The notes beneath the pieces were generated by a model that saw only the letters and a list, made by a program, of their open reading frames with translations, did not search any database and was not told the DNA's origin. From Paralvinella palmiformis (Eukaryota > Annelida > Polychaeta > Terebellida > Alvinellidae), in assembly GCA_025642065.1 (NCBI GenBank), contig JAODUP010000092.1, forward strand, positions 538,001 through 602,000: 64,000 bases of DNA, written 5' to 3'. Made by a program: the position numbers and the translations under genes. Shown in pieces: positions 12,579 through 22,688 of this stretch (position 1 is the stretch's first letter; each line of letters opens with the position of its first letter).

Positions 12579-13010
12579 GTCCAGCGAAAACTGTCCCGCG
12601 TCGAAAACGGCACCCTTGGGCCAAAATAAAAAATGTGTTGTATTTCCGGTAACGAGTTTTTAAAAAAGTGGGTGGGTGGGTAGGTAGGTTTATCATTTTA
12701 TTTTATGCAACGCGTGATAATTTAATTATCTTTGACAATGCCCCCATATGGAGACACTTGTCATACTTCGTTTTAACCAAAACAAACCGGACATGCGAAG
12801 CCATTTTCGAGATCGCCAGGACGTGGTCGTTTAAGTAAGTAAAACGCTGCACGCCGCTTGGGAGGTCAAGACCCGACATTTTCCCGCCCGCGTGGGGAGA
12901 TTGGCGGGTTTTTTGGAAATCTCGTGTGAAATCTCGTGGTACTTTGATAATCTCACGAGTTTTACGAAATCTCACCATATTTCAAGGAAAACAAACCCAA
13001 AACAGACACT
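12579..13010 (-). other. CpG-richer block with a 91-codon open frame of unknown nature
   Basis: From about 12680 to 12980 the minus strand is open for 91 codons and richer in CpG than its surroundings; an inner ATG at about 12881 gives MSGLDLPSGVQRFTYLNDHV. It could be the 5' end of the broken SWIM-type gene further along the strand, or an old promoter/first exon. A short motif (CAGCGAAAAC...CGCGTCGAAAACG) at 12590-12612 recurs inverted at about 14500-14525. I do not recognise the product. Confidence 0.25.
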
Positions 13011-13160
13011 CGAAAAATATAATTTTTATTTAGCAAATTTCTACGGTTGGTTGGGTTAAGGGAAACGCAAAACATTTTTTATTCCGCCTTATATAAATGG
13101 GGTAAACTGACCAAGTGCAGTCTTGCCATTGCATATTGAATGTGTTTTGTGTAGTATATA

Positions 13161-13864
13161 CAGTCAGAATCCTTTAATCCGATCATCGTTTATCCGACAA
13201 ATACACCTTCCGACACATTATTGCCTGTGACAGATTTAGCTCCATTATAAATGACTTTAATCTGACAAAATCGTATTTCGCGTTCCGACTCCCGACACTT
13301 CATTTCGCTAACAGAATGTGACTTTTCAATGTAAAATGACCTCGATAATCTGACAACAAGAAAATGTTGACAAATATTTCCGCTAGTTCAGTCATGCAAG
13401 ACACACCGACATGTTGTAGTAATGTTTAATTATCCCGCCCACACCCGATAATTGCTATATTCTAACCAATTACAATCGTCCTTGAACACACACCGACACA
13501 CGATTCTTCCATTGACCATAGCCAATCATAATCATTCATGGCTAATTACAAACACAAATGTGTGATATTTTCAATGACCAGATCATGAGTTAATCTGATG
13601 GACTAAGTGACACGAGTATTATTTTTATAATGTCTATAATTAACAAACATTAAAATGATCAATTAAATAAATACACCACAAGATTATAAGTATCATTGTG
13701 GTTTCAATGGATGTTGCGTATTACTTTTGTTAGATACAACGGCATATCTTTATCCACCAAAAAATGTGTGACACAGACTACCGCTATCTTACGGACTCGA
13801 TATTCCGACGTTCTCGTTCATGGCTTGTCACGTGATAATATGTCGGATTAACGGATTCTGACTG
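13161..13864. mobile_element. 704-bp non-autonomous TIR element (pogo/Tc1-like ends)
   Basis: The left end CAGTCAGAATCCTTTAATCC and the reverse complement of the right end CAGTCAGAATCCGTTAATCC form terminal inverted repeats. The element is flanked on both sides by TATA, consistent with a TA target-site duplication. There is no transposase frame. Internal sequence (CCTTCCGACACATTATTGCC to CGCGTTCCGACTCCC) is shared, in reverse orientation, with the fragments in the ASCC3 intron at 60471-60600 and 61395-61540. CAG-T ends with TA duplication are typical of pogo/Tigger-type elements; the superfamily is inferred. Confidence 0.75.
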
Positions 13865-14416
13865 TATATGTATAGTATTAGCCAACATAATCTCCACCAT
13901 AGTATGACTAGCACAAGATCCGATAGATATGTATATAAAAGTAGTATACGCATATGAAGCAACCATAAGAGATATGATGTTTTATGTTGTATATCATGTA
14001 TGATGTTTTAAGTTGTGGCAGGGGTAGGAGGTATTCAGTACATAATACAAACTTCACACATTCCCAAACGTGCAACTGTTATGTGAAACTGTAATGAGTG
14101 ATTGCTTTGAAAAATGTGTATGTAATTATCAGTTCGGTATTTTATCTGATATATGTTTAAATCTAGGCTTGATAAACAGTGGCAGGCACTAAAATATGGG
14201 GAACCATAGGCGTGAAGAGCGGAATACCCGACAGGCTCAGCCTTATATTCGGTAGTTTGATATCCAGATATAACAACTGTGAAGCTCTCCCAATTACATT
14301 GGGACTCATTATACACAATTAACACATAACAAACCGCGCAACTGTTGTCTGGTTCTCATCAGTTGACAACACTGATCACATTGAAATTATATAGTATATA
14401 TGTTACTAGTAACTTG

Positions 14417-14530
14417 TGGTATGCCCGGTCGGGCCGTTTTGACTGAGGCTTTGACGGGGCCGTTTTACAAATTGAGAGGGGGCCGTTTTTGCGGGGTCGT
14501 TTTCGACGCGGGGCTGTTTTCGCTGGAGAC
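14417..14530 (-). repeat. Degenerate AAAACGGCCCC repeat
   Basis: Several imperfect copies of a short GC-rich unit (GGGGCCGTTTT on the plus strand) occur in tandem in otherwise AT-rich DNA. A related fragment is at about 12590-12612. Confidence 0.5.
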
Positions 14531-14692
14531 CCTAACTCCGAGGTAACTAGATAATGAGGTATCCAGATGATTCAAAAATGGTCCAGACAGTTTTGGAGAA
14601 TTTCGAGGATATCCATGTGCCAAGTATCGAAGGTTGGTGCGACGCATATAGGTACAAGTGGAACCTTTGGTGGTCGAGCTTTGGAATCCAGT

Positions 14693-14885
14693 TCAATTTT
14701 CAGTAGTTGGATTTATTCAGTTCCTATGTACATATCGACTTACAAAGTCCAGTCTGCAAAATGTGCTCCACAAACTGCTCTCTCCAAGTGCTGTCTCCAA
14801 AGTGCACCTTCACAGTGCCGTCTCTAAAGTATGCCCTCCAAAGTGCGTTCTTTAAGGTATGCTTTCCGAGGTGCGATCTTCAACC
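14693..14885 (+). repeat. Dispersed repeat with internal CAAAGTG-type subrepeats, copy 2
   Basis: It shares its start (CAGTAGTTGGATTTATTCA), the following GTACATATCGACTTAC and the subrepeat order with copy 1 at 10722-10950. Confidence 0.7.
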
Positions 14886-14989
14886 GAAATTCGTACAAAA
14901 CCCTACAATACACGCTCGAATGACGATCCTGACGGCTTCTATCATATATGGCAACGTGATATCCTGAACAAATGTTATGATGATAGACG

Positions 14990-15120
14990 CAGGGTTTGGA
15001 GTTTAACCTGGATTAAAGTCAAACTAGTTCAGCCTAGTCGGGTGGGCTAAATCCGGGAATTACTAGCTTAACCCGGATTAAACCTGGGCTAAGCTGGGTT
15101 TTACTGGGCTTTTTCTTGGC
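14990..15120. repeat. TTAACCCGG-rich short repeat block
   Basis: Contains several near-copies of TTAACCCGGATTAAACC and its complement, related to the block at 16160-16265. It may be the end of a palindromic DNA element covering about 15.0-16.3 kb, but boundaries are unclear. Confidence 0.4.
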
Positions 15121-15587
15121 AAATATTACGTTGGTCCACAAATTTATGAAGATTTAACTTGGATACAGATGCAAAATAGTTGATAGAATGACATGAATTT
15201 TGTTAAATGTTATTATTGATATAATAATATAATAATACAAATGCATATTTATCCATTAGACCATAAGGATGTGAAAATGTGCACCGTTAGTAGTAATAAA
15301 TTACTTGAGTTATTCCGTTATTAGTGGAAATAATTAGACTGTCACACTAGATTAATTATGCACTGATATGTTTTGTTGGGGACCTAACAGATTTGATCTG
15401 TTTTGTGATTGGTCTTAATTTGTTTATGAAGCTTGGGAGGTGGGGCTAATTGAAATGATCTATTGAGCAATTGGATGACCAGAAAGTATACTTCCCTTCA
15501 CTTTGGCTGTAGCGTTGGTGACACGGATACTACACCAACTTGGTGTACATGTACAAGTATGTAACTGACCATGTATCCCATCTTTCC

Positions 15588-15690
15588 GTACTGTTCCAGT
15601 GTGAGTGGTGGGGGGGGGGGTTCTCAACCACTCCAGCATAGAGGATGTGCCGAATAAGAAACAGTCTGGGGATTCTCATCGAAAAGCAAA
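15588..15690 (+). repeat. SINE family B, 3' fragment
   Basis: Matches the tail of the copy at 49527-49860 (GAGTGGTGG, G-run, CTCAACCACTCCA, CAGTCTGGGGATT). The tRNA-like head is missing. Confidence 0.65.
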
Positions 15691-15761
15691 GAAAGCAAAA
15701 CAAACATGTAGTGACAATGGCTTCAGTTAATCCTTAATGGTGGACTTTTGTGGGGCTTTTT

Positions 15762-16485
15762 TAACCCAGTTTAGCCGAAAATGGAGGGGGAGGATTTAAC
15801 TCGGATGGTGGGTTAAACCTGCCAATCCTGGATAGACGAACTACACATTTACTAACAGTGACAGACGACTGCATGTCCTCATTCACAAACTGACAGAAGT
15901 ACGATGATAACTGGTCTGTTAATGTTAATTGACTCCCACCAACCAACCAATCTTCGCTGTATCTTGCTCGGTGTCCATCATCAACCAATTGTTGACATTG
16001 AGGGAAAAACAAATAGTTCGTTCTATTTTTTTTATTTATTGTCTCTTGGTGGTGGAGAATTAGGCTGGTGAACATTTGAACACATTTGTTATGGTTCTGT
16101 GTGTTTTATGTAGATAATAAATATTGATATCAAATCAATTAGTGGTGAATTATTCCGGATAAATAGTTTAACTCGGGTTTAACCCAGTTTAGCCGAAAAT
16201 AGAGGGGAGGATTGTTAGCCCGGGCCGGATTAAACCCGGGTTTAACCCGGATGGTGGGTTAAACCTGCCAATCCTGGATAGACGAACTACACATTTACTA
16301 ACAGTGACAGACGACTGCATGTCCTCATTAACAGACTGACAGAAGTACGATGATAACTGGTCTGTTAATGTTAATTGGCTCCCACATTGTACAACCAATC
16401 TTCGCTGTATCTTGCTCGGTGTCCATCATCAACCGATTGTTGACATTGAGGGAAAAACAAATAGTTCGTTCTATTTTTTTATTTA
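15762..16485. repeat. Duplicated ~0.3-kb unit, two copies in the same orientation
   Basis: Copy 1 covers about 15762-16036 and copy 2 about 16179-16485. They share long near-identical blocks (CCAATCCTGGATAGACGAAC, CAGACGACTGCATGTCCTCA, GTTGACATTGAGGGAAAAAC). Copy 2 has an extra GGCCGGATTAAACCCGGG segment near 16225. Open frames in both are shadows of the repeat. Confidence 0.85.
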
Positions 16486-16599
16486 TTTATTGCCACCCTC
16501 CGCGATAAATGATTAATATCATGAAGAAACTGACACCTGTAAGGAGATCAAACAGCGGAGGTCTATCTATAGCCTCGCTGGTCAACGACATCTAACCGG

Positions 16600-18680
16600 A
16601 CGTGCCGCTTGACAACAATGTTAAGGGAAAAGACGGGAAGAAGAAGAACGTGACCAAACATCTGGTAAAAAGCAATACAAAACGCTATAAATGTAGGTGA
16701 ATCTGACGAAGAGAGCTTCGACTGCGAGTACTGCCATAGAAGGAGTCACTGCACTGTCGTTCAGTGTGAGGCGTGCTGTCACTGGTCTTGCCTTGGTTGT
16801 CCCCACATATCCCCCAAAGGTTCAGTCTATGTTGCAAAAGTGGAACTCCCTGCAAACTGGTATGAACAACAATCCTTGCATGAACACACACACACACACA
16901 CACCAGGCCGTAACTAAAGAAAGACAGTTCAGATCTTGGATGAGTATATTGATCTGGAGCGCAGAAAGAGTGATTTGATCATACTCAACATTCCGGAAAG
17001 CACTAGACTAAATTATATAGGCAGCAATCACGATGATCGTGACCAAATACTGAACCTGATAAATGAAGGTTTGAAAGTTTATGATATCGATGAAACCAGA
17101 TTGCAGATATAGATGCGGGGAAACCAAACCCAGAATAAATATAATCACCCTCACCCATCTGAAATGGAATATCCTGAAAGAGGCAAGATTACTGTGCAAC
17201 GCAGATCGATGGGTAAACATCTTCATGTCCCCAGACCTGGCTCGTGCAGAGCGAGAGAGAGAGAGAGAGGAAAAGTCTTGCTGAAAAAGAGATGGGAGGA
17301 GGGGAAACTGATTTCGTGATCAGAAGAAATCAAATTACCAAATTACAGAGATCATCAGTGATTAATACAGGAATCGATCAACTACAACTTAACAACCACT
17401 TCGTGATGCTGAAAACGACAAAATGGTGTAGCGAACATTAAACCAGGTAAGCTGACTAGAGACTCATTGATCATTTTATACACTAATGTTGATACACTGA
17501 CAAACAGAAATGAAGGAACTACGGATACTCACAGAAGAATACTGTTTCGACATCATTATGGTTACAGAGATTAAACCAAAATACTTTGTGGACCCAATGT
17601 GTGTAAGTAGTTCCAGCATGGAAGGATATCAAGTCTACAACAACCTAAATGGAGAAAAACACAGAGGGGTAGTCGTCTACATCGCTAACACCAATGATCC
17701 ATTGGTCATGGGGGTCAAATTTGATACAAATTAAAGTGAAGTATATGGCTGAAAGTGACACCGAGAGGAAATGATTAGCTGTTACTGGGATGCATTTATA
17801 GGAATCCCTCAAGCTCACCGCCAAATAATGCAAAACTATGTGATCTTCTCCAGATGACCCAAAATGGTTCTAGCTACTCACAGACTGAGTATCAGTGACC
17901 ATTTGTGTATACACAAACTGAAATGGACAACTTTACCACAAAATCAGATACAAGGAGATGACCATCCACCTAGCAGCACAGAACTGGTCGGAACTAGACC
18001 AAATGAATGTAGAGGAATTTGGGTAGGTTTTGGTCACCATATTTGAAGACACCATCGTGACGTTCATACCAACGTCCAAACCATCAAAGGGAAGAGGTAA
18101 GAAACTAAGGATGAACCGGGAAGCCCAAGCTATGCATAATAAGAAGCGCAAAGGCTGGAAACAATATCGTGAAAACAATAGTGACGCCGATCACATCGTC
18201 ACGTGGCAAGTCAAGAATGAACTCTCCCAACTCACACATCAACTATGTAAAGGTTTGGAGAAAGATCTGACCCGAAACGTGAAGTACGACCCAAAGCTTT
18301 CCAAATTGAAGAACAAACCCAGGATAGGTAACATTAAAGCTAACTTCTGTACAGCATGTCAAAGTGTTCTGGTAAAGGCTGATATCCTGAACACCTATTT
18401 TGCCAGTTTATTTACCCCTGAGAATGTGGAAGATATGTCATCGCTAGAAACCAAGTATCACGGAACCCACGCTCTGATGTAAAAATAACAGCAGAATTGG
18501 TTAAGAAAAATCTGACCAAACTTAACCCCAGTAAAGCACCTGGACCAGACAGAGTTCACCCAAGTGTCCTGAAGGAGACAGCCGACGTCATTTCGTCACC
18601 CCTAAATGTCATCTTCCATAAATCACTGCCCAACGCCTGGAAAATGGGAAACATCACTCCAGTACGGTATCCGGACACTA
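16600..18680 (+). mobile_element. Decayed non-LTR retrotransposon (LINE): ORF1, endonuclease, truncated reverse transcriptase
   Basis: Frames broken by shifts and stops still show three parts. At 16710-16825 there is a PHD-like zinc finger (CEYC...CTVVQCEACC, HWSCLGC) followed at about 16920-17330 by ORF1 text (LERRKSDLIILNIPES, INIITLTHLKWNILKEA, ERERE, DFVIRRNQI). At 17500-17735 lies the start of an apurinic-like endonuclease (CFDIIMVTEIKP, GYQVYNN, GGVV-type strand). At 18060-18665 comes the pre-RT region and the reverse-transcriptase entry motif LNPSKAPGPDRVHPSVLKE. The copy stops near 18666, before the catalytic YXDD region, where another repeat begins. The organisation resembles CR1/L2-like LINEs; the clade is inferred. 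Confidence 0.85.
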
Positions 18681-18847
18681 TCTGGACATTTCGCCAACGG
18701 ACACTTAGCCAATAGGCATTTAGCCATTATTTGCAAGGGGAACATTTCCTCAAAATTCAAAACATTATTTCTCACATGTATATTGTTATATTTTTGAGTT
18801 TATATATTCTCAGCTTAAATTATGTTCTGTTTATGGATGTTGCAAAT

Positions 18848-18894
18848 ACAGTATACATTAATAAAATTTGTATAATTATATTAATGTATACTGT
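18848..18894. repeat. 16-bp perfect inverted repeat (hairpin)
   Basis: ACAGTATACATTAATA at 18848-18863 is the exact reverse complement of TATTAATGTATACTGT at 18879-18894, with a 15-base AT-rich loop. No adjacent gene. Confidence 0.85.
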
Positions 18895-19090
18895 TTTCTT
18901 ATGTATTATACATAAATATAAATAATGATATGCAACATGCAATATTTTCATGGGTCTATGGGATTAGATCTGGCTTAGTTTGTACTGCTTCTGTTTGATG
19001 TACAATCAAGTTGACCAGATCACATGATCTAGATCATACCCAATAACACTTAATTTCTTTATCAACTGGAACTAATGGCTTCTATGGGCT

Positions 19091-19362
19091 AGTGGGATAA
19101 AAGGGCCCCAATGAGCAGGCAGTAATCAGTGTCATTCGAGCAACCCTGGACAACGATGTCCAAGTCAGTTGTTTTTACCATTTGACGCAAGTAACCTGAA
19201 GGAAGATACGAGAGCTGGGTCTAGTGCCTCAGTATAGAGATGACGAAGACTTTAAGTTGTTCTGCAGTCAAATAGATGCCCTAGCATTCCATCCCATTGA
19301 AGATATTCCTGAGGGAATCGTGTACATCCGTGATAATACCGCTCCTGGTGCAGAGGATATCT
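19091..19362 (+). pseudogene. MULE-type transposase fragment
   Basis: The frame reads GPNEQAVISVIRATLDNDVQ, then CFYHLTQVT-stop-RKIRELGLVPQYRDD, then FCSQIDALAFHPIEDIPEG. The family has tryptophan where the TGA stands. This layout is that of MULE transposase-derived proteins (often with FLYWCH fingers) abundant in invertebrates. The catalytic N-terminal part and the C-terminus are missing; a SINE follows at once. Confidence 0.7.
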
Positions 19363-19480
19363 GGCCTCATGGTTAGAGCGTGAGACTATTTACCTATGGC
19401 TATGGTCATTCTGTGCGGGAGGTGCAGGTTCGTGCCTCGGCCGAGGCACTATAGTACGGGTAGTTTTTGACGCCCAGTTA
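19363..19480 (+). repeat. tRNA-derived SINE, family C
   Basis: The head has GGCCTCATGGTTAGAGCGTG (box A-like) and GGTTCGTGCCTCGG (box B-like), as in the copy at 40908-41166, which is in the opposite orientation. Confidence 0.6.
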
Positions 19481-20700
19481 AAAAACATGGAAACGATGTA
19501 GATAATACAAACAAATATATTAAGAGAATACGATGTAGACTTAATAATAGAAATATTGGCAATGTACACCTATGGACAACATGTCAGAAATAAAGAATGT
19601 ATTATATGCAATGTTTGTGTTTAGAGTACGAGACATTAATTTTTTGATTATTACATTCGTACAATTAATTGAATAATATACAATTAGACGATTGAATATA
19701 AATGTCCGTTGGCAAAATATCCCGGATTCTTCTCAGGAAATGACATATAGAGGTGTGGGCTTTTGTCCATTTCCCCCATGAGACAAGGGGCTTTTATCAT
19801 ACACCCATAATAGCATACTATTGCAAAAAACTAATTTTTTTTCTGGCACACGATAAACTTTCTATTAAGTGACCACCTCTCTAAACGGACAAATTTTTAC
19901 CAGTCTCTTGGATGGTCCATTTACAGAGGTTTTACTCTAAATGTTTGGTCGTTAGAGTGGACGCTGATATATCTTAATCATCACTATTATCTGTACATTG
20001 TGGTTGATTCTTGGCATTTCAATTTGGATGATGGTATATCAACCTAATATTAGCTTCCCGATCAATGACTGCTATTATAACGTCATTTATCAAATCAATA
20101 CCTTTAATTAAGCTGTAGATTATTTGTCAGGGATAATAATATTGTAAAGTGCCTTAGAGCAGCTATACACCGTATATACTCGTGCATAGGCCGCACTTCT
20201 GATACCACGAAATCGTCGCCAAAAGCGTCTTATTCGCGGGTCAGACTAAAAGGGAATGTAATATTTTGCATAATTTAGGGGGAAATACAATAATATTGTT
20301 TTTCAACATTATTAATGAATATATGAACAATAAACAAATTAATTAGGTGTTTTCGCTGTCGCTGTTTCGAAGCCAAACTTAATCGTGATGACCGTTGTGA
20401 TTATTTAATCCGATGCTCTAATTAGTGACGCGACCACAAAAGTGTAGGTCCAAATCGGTTGCGATACGAAAACGGCCGCCTCCACGAGGTAGCTAGATAG
20501 GGCGCTATAAAAATATATTGTATTATATTTATTATTATTTCATTAAATGTATCCATTTTTTATTTATTTTATAAGTAACTGGCTGCTGCGAGTGGAGATC
20601 ATCCGACTGATGTGACCCAATCTAATGAAGGCAAATTTTAAGAACAATACAAGTGCATTTTTTTGTGTATATGTAAAACCCACATTTAATTGATAGATAA

Positions 20701-20887
20701 AGATGATGATTGATGTTTTATGGCCACTTTTGTGCGCATGGTAGGCTAAATGGGCCAAGCGACCTCTAAAGGTAATGAGGCGAAGTCAAAGATGAAACAA
20801 CCTTCAGATATGCCCATGCTGAAATTCGAACACGGGTGGTAGTGATCTGTGGTCCAACACGCTACCGTTAGACCATGGAGGTGCCAC
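20701..20887 (-). repeat. tRNA-derived SINE, family A
   Basis: On the minus strand: box A-like head, box B-like GTTCGAATTTC, a conserved body (TTTGACTTCGCCTCATTACC), GGCCCATTTAGCCTACCATG and the 3' end AAAGTGGCCATAAAACATCA. This family has about twelve copies in the window. Confidence 0.85.
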
Positions 20888-21113
20888 ATTTAATTGATAG
20901 ATTATTAAGCAAAACATGTATCAGATCCATTTGTACTGTCAATAAGAACTGCCAGATTGTACTTTATCAAGTTGCTTCAGACCACCAACAGCTTCTCGGA
21001 TCATGATAACTTATAAACACCTATACAATAGTCAGTACAAGAAAACGAATTATTTCCAAATTATCCATGATGCTAACATGATCATCTCCCTTAATATGAT
21101 CATAACACTATAG

Positions 21114-21191
21114 GAGGTTCAGGATCCCCTTCCCAGACTCGCTGGGTTGTTCCAGATGCTGTATCCACCTCGGAACATCCCTGGTTGTAAG
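21114..21191 (+). other. Isolated exon-like block
   Basis: A 26-codon open stretch is bounded by ACTATAG and GTAATT and reads EVQDPLPRLAGLFQMLYPPR and on to NIPGCK. No neighbouring plus-strand exon was recognised. It could be a remnant of a transposon gene or chance. Confidence 0.2.
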
Positions 21192-21438
21192 GTAATTAAT
21201 TCCAGCAGATGTACAAAGCCACTATATGAACACGTCACATTTTATTCAATCATCTTACCTTGATCAAACGAGATCAAGACAACAAATTTTTTAAATAAAG
21301 ATTTATTTTTTTGTCGTTGTTCTATATAATAAAGTTTTTGTATAAATTCAAGAATAAAAAGAGTGATCATATAAAATTATATATCTTCATAATCTCTCTA
21401 TCTCTCACAAATTTATATATATATATATGTACATATAA

Positions 21439-21471
<33 letters not shown>

Positions 21472-21978
21472 TGAATTACTTGTATACACAATGCTTTCAT
21501 ATGGAAGCTTTTGGAATGTAAAGCAATTCATCAGCTGAAGAATGTCACTTACTTCATCATCAATTAAACTCAAATGATGCATAACATTTACAACCATCCA
21601 ACCAGTTCAATGATTAACAGCTCAAAAAATAATTTTACTTAAAACATTTACTTAACAATTAAATAAACGTTTCTTACACAGTAAAACCAGTCGGTTTCAA
21701 TCACACAACAATTCTGAATAAACCTCATTCATCACATGCACACGTTAAAATATTTACATTTGATAAAAGCTTATAATAGTACATTCTAGTATGAATACAA
21801 TGATCAAAGAACATTAAATGGAATGATACGACTGCTGCTAAATCAAACAGACATATGTGCTACTGATATCTTTATTTATAACGAACCATGACGGAATTGG
21901 AAATAATGGTCTTATTCTGATGTAAGAAATAGCTGTTTATACTGATGATGCTGTTATAATGCTGACAGCTGATGGACA

Positions 21979-22075
21979 TTAAACCAGCAGACTAATAACA
22001 ACTACAATTAAACCAGCAGACTAATAACAACTACAATTAAACCAGCAGACTAATAACAACTATTAGTAAACCAGC
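21979..22075 (+). repeat. 29-bp minisatellite
   Basis: Three full copies and a partial fourth of TTAAACCAGCAGACTAATAA plus nine more bases, with period 29. The last copy has diverged. Confidence 0.9.
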
Positions 22076-22263
22076 GATGCTGTGAGTGATGTGACTGCTC
22101 CCTGAGATACGGCACTGTAATGTATGATATCTGTAACAGAAAATGCATAATTAAAAAATACATTATCATTTAGTGTTCAGATTTGACATTGTGTGTGTGT
22201 GTGTGTGTGTGCACATACATAAAAAATACAACAAGATTGATTCAGTAACCACATCATTCCATA

Positions 22264-22462
22264 AGATGATGATGATCGGTGTTTTACAGCCACTTTAACA
22301 CATTTGGTAGGCTAAATGGGCTGAGCAACATCCAAAGGTAATCATTAAATGAAGCGAAGTCAAAGATGAGACACCCCTCAGATATGCCTACACCAAGATT
22401 CTAACTCAGGTGGTAGTGATCTGTGGTCCAACGCACTACCAGCTAGACCACGCAGGGGCGCC
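22264..22462 (-). repeat. tRNA-derived SINE, family A
   Basis: Same head, body and 3' end as the copy at 20701-20887, slightly diverged (an ATTAA insertion in the body). It lies 70 bases 3' of the last recognised receptor exon. Confidence 0.8.
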
Positions 22463-22533
22463 CACATCATACCACAAGAAATGCCAGAAAAGATTAATTA
22501 ACCAAAGAATTCCAGATCGGATACAAAACGAAC

Positions 22534-22688
22534 CTGTTCTTTTGACCAGCCAGCAACTTTCTGTACTCCTCTTCCATGGTCTGTCCATCAAAATACCACG
22601 CTCTATCTTCATAAGGATACTCGTAGCCATTATTACACTCACACTTGTAGGCTCCAGTACGGAAAGTTTGACCCGGAAGTGGATAGCA
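22534..22688 (-). CDS. Receptor exon 6: EGF-like domain 2
   Basis: Starts in phase 0 after TCTTTAG, encodes CYPLPGQTFRTGAYKCECNN, GYEYPYEDRAWYFDGQTMEE and a short tail, and ends in phase 2 at AG before GTTCGT (a weak donor). It lies 6.6 kb 3' of exon 5. The next exon must begin with one base completing an arginine or serine codon; it was not identified. Confidence 0.88.

Larger units (their letters stand above)
18692..19725. mobile_element. Possible TIR element enclosing a MULE fragment
   Basis: The text GGACATTTCGCCAACGGACA at about 18692-18712 is matched in inverse orientation near 19700-19725 (TGTCCGTTGGCAAAATATCC). The interval holds the MULE transposase fragment and a SINE. Ends are imperfect and no target duplication is evident. 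Confidence 0.4.
10045..22533. other. Transposon-rich region without a recognised intact gene
   Basis: This 12.5-kb stretch lies between the CutA remnant and the last recognised receptor exon. It contains simple repeats, a SWIM-type ORF fragment, a TIR element, duplicated repeats, a LINE, a MULE fragment, two SINE-A copies and a 29-bp minisatellite, listed separately. I looked on the minus strand for receptor exons, particularly the cysteine-rich segment and seven-helix exons expected after the second EGF-like exon, and did not recognise any. Confidence 0.6.

Noticed and set aside
15761..16398. Two similar minus-strand open frames
   Set aside because: They are the same frame in two copies of a non-coding repeat; neither has a known domain or conserved ends.
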